A DNA stretch of 64,000 bases from Bin127 sp965221625 (lineage in GTDB: Bacteria; Chloroflexota; Dehalococcoidia; Lucifugimonadales; Lucifugimonadaceae). The stretch is taken from positions 1 to 64,000 of the forward strand of contig OZ244903.1 in the NCBI GenBank assembly GCA_965221625.1, given 5' to 3'. Shown here in pieces: positions 62,593-64,000 of this stretch. The translations under genes were made by a program, and so were the position numbers. The notes under the pieces are model-generated. The model ran no database searches. It was not told the origin of the DNA and was given only the letters and a program-made list of their open reading frames with translations. Within the stretch, counting starts at the first letter, position 1. The number at the start of each line of letters is the position of its first letter.

Positions 62593-63279
62593 TTAATCGC
62601 CATCCGCAACGCCGATCACAACCTTTGCCACACGTACCACCTCGGCTGAATCGGCATCTTCATATCCGTCCTCGATCACTCCCACGATCTTTCCCGACAG
62701 CTCCGCCTGCGAGGGCACGGTGGTAACGACTTCGTGCCGACCAGGGTCTGGTTCGTCGCCTAGTGATTCGAATCGAACGAAGCCTTGCGATTCCAGTGCA
62801 CCTGTAACGATTTGCGACATCGCTTTGAACCCCGATAGCCAGGCTTCATCCATACCATTAGACTTCGCCTCGGTGAGCGATCTGCTGAAGGAGTCTGCTA
62901 CCTTCATAACCGGTTGAGCTGCTTTAAGGCGCGTTTCCTGTGCGACGCGAGCTTGTTGCTCTTGTGAATCTTCTCGGAGCATCTGAGCATCGCGAAGGTA
63001 GCGTACTGCATCAGATTGTGCGCGCGTCAACTGCGACGCAAGCTCCCGATTCTCGCTTCGAATCTCTTCCAGTCGCTTGCCGACATCCTCCAATTGTGAA
63101 GCCAGAAACCTGACCTGTGACTGAAGTTCGTTGGTCACGAACTCTAGTCGATCCCGCTCCGAAGTCACGCTCCTCAACCTCCTGCGGTCGCGGAGTCTTT
63201 GTGCGTTCGAAATCGGAATAGCGGAGCCAAACCGACGGTCCCAGTCCGGACCCCACGAGCTACTCAACCTGAAGTCCAT
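62593..63279 (-). CDS. grpE: GrpE-type nucleotide exchange factor, divergent
   Basis: A 228-residue protein. The C-terminal half fits GrpE: a long coiled coil (about residues 40-125), then F-K-A-M-S-Q-I-V...L-E-S-Q-G-F-V and a beta domain H-E-V-V-T-T-V-P...G-K-I-V-G-V-I-E-D-G-Y-E. The first 35 residues (W-G-P-D-W-D-R-R-F-G) are not GrpE-like. It should release ADP from DnaK. ATG 63279 overlaps the hspR stop as TGATG; a GTG three bases earlier is an alternative. Position between hspR and dnaK supports the assignment. Confidence 0.8.
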   Translation of the reverse strand: MDFRLSSSWGPDWDRRFGSAIPISNAQRLRDRRRLRSVTSERDRLEFVTNELQSQVRFLASQLEDVGKRLEEIRSENRELASQLTRAQSDAVRYLRDAQMLREDSQEQQARVAQETRLKAAQPVMKVADSFSRSLTEAKSNGMDEAWLSGFKAMSQIVTGALESQGFVRFESLGDEPDPGRHEVVTTVPSQAELSGKIVGVIEDGYEDADSAEVVRVAKVVIGVADGD

Positions 63280-63821
63280 CACTCCACCCCTAGGTAATTC
63301 AGCATCACCTTGATCTCCTCCGCAACCGCCAGTGCCGACACAGATCCGGCTACATCCTCACTGTTTTCAAGAACTGTCACCATCTCGCGCAAATGCTTCA
63401 CCAACTCGAGGACGAGCGCGACGCCACTGAGGTTCAAACCGAGGTCATCCGACAAACGGCGAACTATCTGCAAGCGTTCCAAGTCCTCATCAGAATAGAG
63501 ACGACGGCTTCCTTCGGTTCGAGACGGGCTAACTAATCCCTCACGGTCGTACTTCCTCAAAGTCTGAGGGTGCATGTCAGCCAACCGCGCGGCGATGCTG
63601 ATGATGTAGATCGCATCGTCTCGATCGACCAGTCGTACTCGGATTCGTCTCCGGTTTTGATTGCGTCTCGCCTCCTCGGATTGCCGCGCCAACTCCCTTC
63701 GCTGAGCTTCAGCGCGAACCTTCGCTTCGGCGCGCGCGAACTGCTCTGCCTTCGGGATCAGGACACCTACATCCGGTGGTCGCGCTTCGTCGTATCTCTG
63801 TGTCAATTCAGGTCCATCCAC
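63279..63821 (-). CDS. hspR: MerR-family heat-shock repressor HspR
   Basis: A 180-residue protein from a GTG start. Residues about 71-112 are the winged helix of HspR: I-Y-I-I-S-I-A-A-R-L, M-H-P-Q-T-L-R-K-Y, G-L-V-S-P-S-R-T-E-G and R-R-L-Y-S. After it comes L-G-L-N-L-S-G-V. HspR represses its own operon and other chaperone genes and is itself helped by DnaK. It has an unusual 65-residue N-terminal extension, highly charged (R-A-E-A-K-V-R-A-E-A-Q-R-R), which other HspR proteins lack; no better start codon exists downstream. It is the first gene of the operon. Confidence 0.9.
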   Translation of the reverse strand: MDGPELTQRYDEARPPDVGVLIPKAEQFARAEAKVRAEAQRRELARQSEEARRNQNRRRIRVRLVDRDDAIYIISIAARLADMHPQTLRKYDREGLVSPSRTEGSRRLYSDEDLERLQIVRRLSDDLGLNLSGVALVLELVKHLREMVTVLENSEDVAGSVSALAVAEEIKVMLNYLGVE

Positions 63822-63871
63822 ATGTTACATCCGGGTTTCTGCTTTTCTGAAACTCCCCGACGCACAATGAT

Positions 63872-63877
63872 ATTATA
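63872..63877 (-). promoter_or_regulatory. candidate -10 box of the hspR operon
   Basis: Read on the minus strand this is TATAAT, 50 bases before the GTG start of hspR. The matching -35 region at normal spacing (about 63895-63900) is poor and lies inside the HAIR-like operator, which fits a repressible promoter. Confidence 0.5.
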
Positions 63878-63893
63878 CTCAATGATAATCAAT

Positions 63894-63912
63894 TTGATAC
63901 AGTTAATATCAA
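63894..63912. promoter_or_regulatory. HAIR-like operator upstream of hspR
   Basis: TTGATA-N7-TATCAA is a perfect inverted repeat. The known HspR site (HAIR) is CTTGAGT-N7-ACTCAAG; the shared core TTGA-N11-TCAA and the N7 spacing are kept. It lies over the -35 region of the candidate promoter, so HspR bound here would block transcription of hspR-grpE-dnaK. Confidence 0.6.
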
Positions 63913-64000
63913 CATTACGAAAACCAGCCACACGACTGCTTCTCGCGAGACATGATCTTGAGATTGTTGCGATTTCTTTCAGATACCACTTGACAACGGG

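Noticed and set aside
1..64000. CRISPR arrays, insertion sequences, rRNA genes
   Set aside because: No regularly spaced repeats, no transposase with terminal inverted repeats and no rRNA-like sequence were recognised anywhere in the window.

Overview
The window looks like a slowly evolving chromosomal segment of an uncultivated Chloroflexota bacterium. The best guess is the SAR202 / Dehalococcoidia side of the phylum, most likely aquatic. Reasons: solute-binding lipoproteins carry long charged Val/Glu/Arg repeats after the lipobox; there are two ftsZ genes and a reduced rsmH-ftsA-ftsZ division cluster with no mur genes; there is an enolase-superfamily (mandelate racemase-like) enzyme, a class II B12 ribonucleotide reductase with NrdR, and many scattered catabolic oxidoreductases and hydrolases. 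Taxonomy is inferred from gene content only. I see no insertion sequence, CRISPR array, rRNA or convincing tRNA.

Layout. 1-13.4 kb: a partial TPR lipoprotein, holA, ychF, a hypothetical, hemW, a methyltransferase, selB, a small hypothetical, a zincin protease, nfo, secF-secD and a histidine-tailed peptide deformylase. 13.4-25.3 kb, all minus strand: priA, rplS, pdxA-proC, nrdR-nrdJ behind paired NrdR boxes, and rsmH-ftsA-ftsZ. 25.5-34.3 kb: moaB/mog, trmD, a TM2 protein, birA, two tandem Eis-like acetyltransferases, a GIY-YIG-like small protein coupled to a membrane protein, an enolase-superfamily enzyme and a second ftsZ. 34.7-48 kb is the transport and catabolic part: a ThDP enzyme, a betaine-type ABC importer, a UGSC selenoprotein, a peptide-type ABC importer without ATPase genes and a 3-hydroxyisobutyrate dehydrogenase-like enzyme. 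48-51.2 kb: a NifU-like mini-protein, RNase P RNA, a serine recombinase-like protein that appears to have lost its catalytic residues, and a zinc-ribbon coiled-coil protein. 51.3-64 kb: pyk, a MoxR-DUF58-DUF4129 operon, a FAH-family enzyme, a membrane-anchored gluzincin, an HDAC-family deacetylase and an hspR-grpE-dnaK operon with a HAIR-like operator.

The most interesting item is at 40135-41802 (minus). Two reading frames are separated by one in-frame UGA that lies exactly in the motif U-G-S-C, and a hairpin of bacterial SECIS type starts 11 nt after that UGA. Read through, they give one 555-residue selenoprotein of the UGSC family. The same window encodes SelB (5687-7540), the elongation factor needed to decode this UGA. 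The selenoprotein lies just upstream of, and on the same strand as, a quaternary-amine (glycine betaine-type) ABC transporter. This suggests, as inference only, a selenium-dependent step acting on an imported zwitterion.
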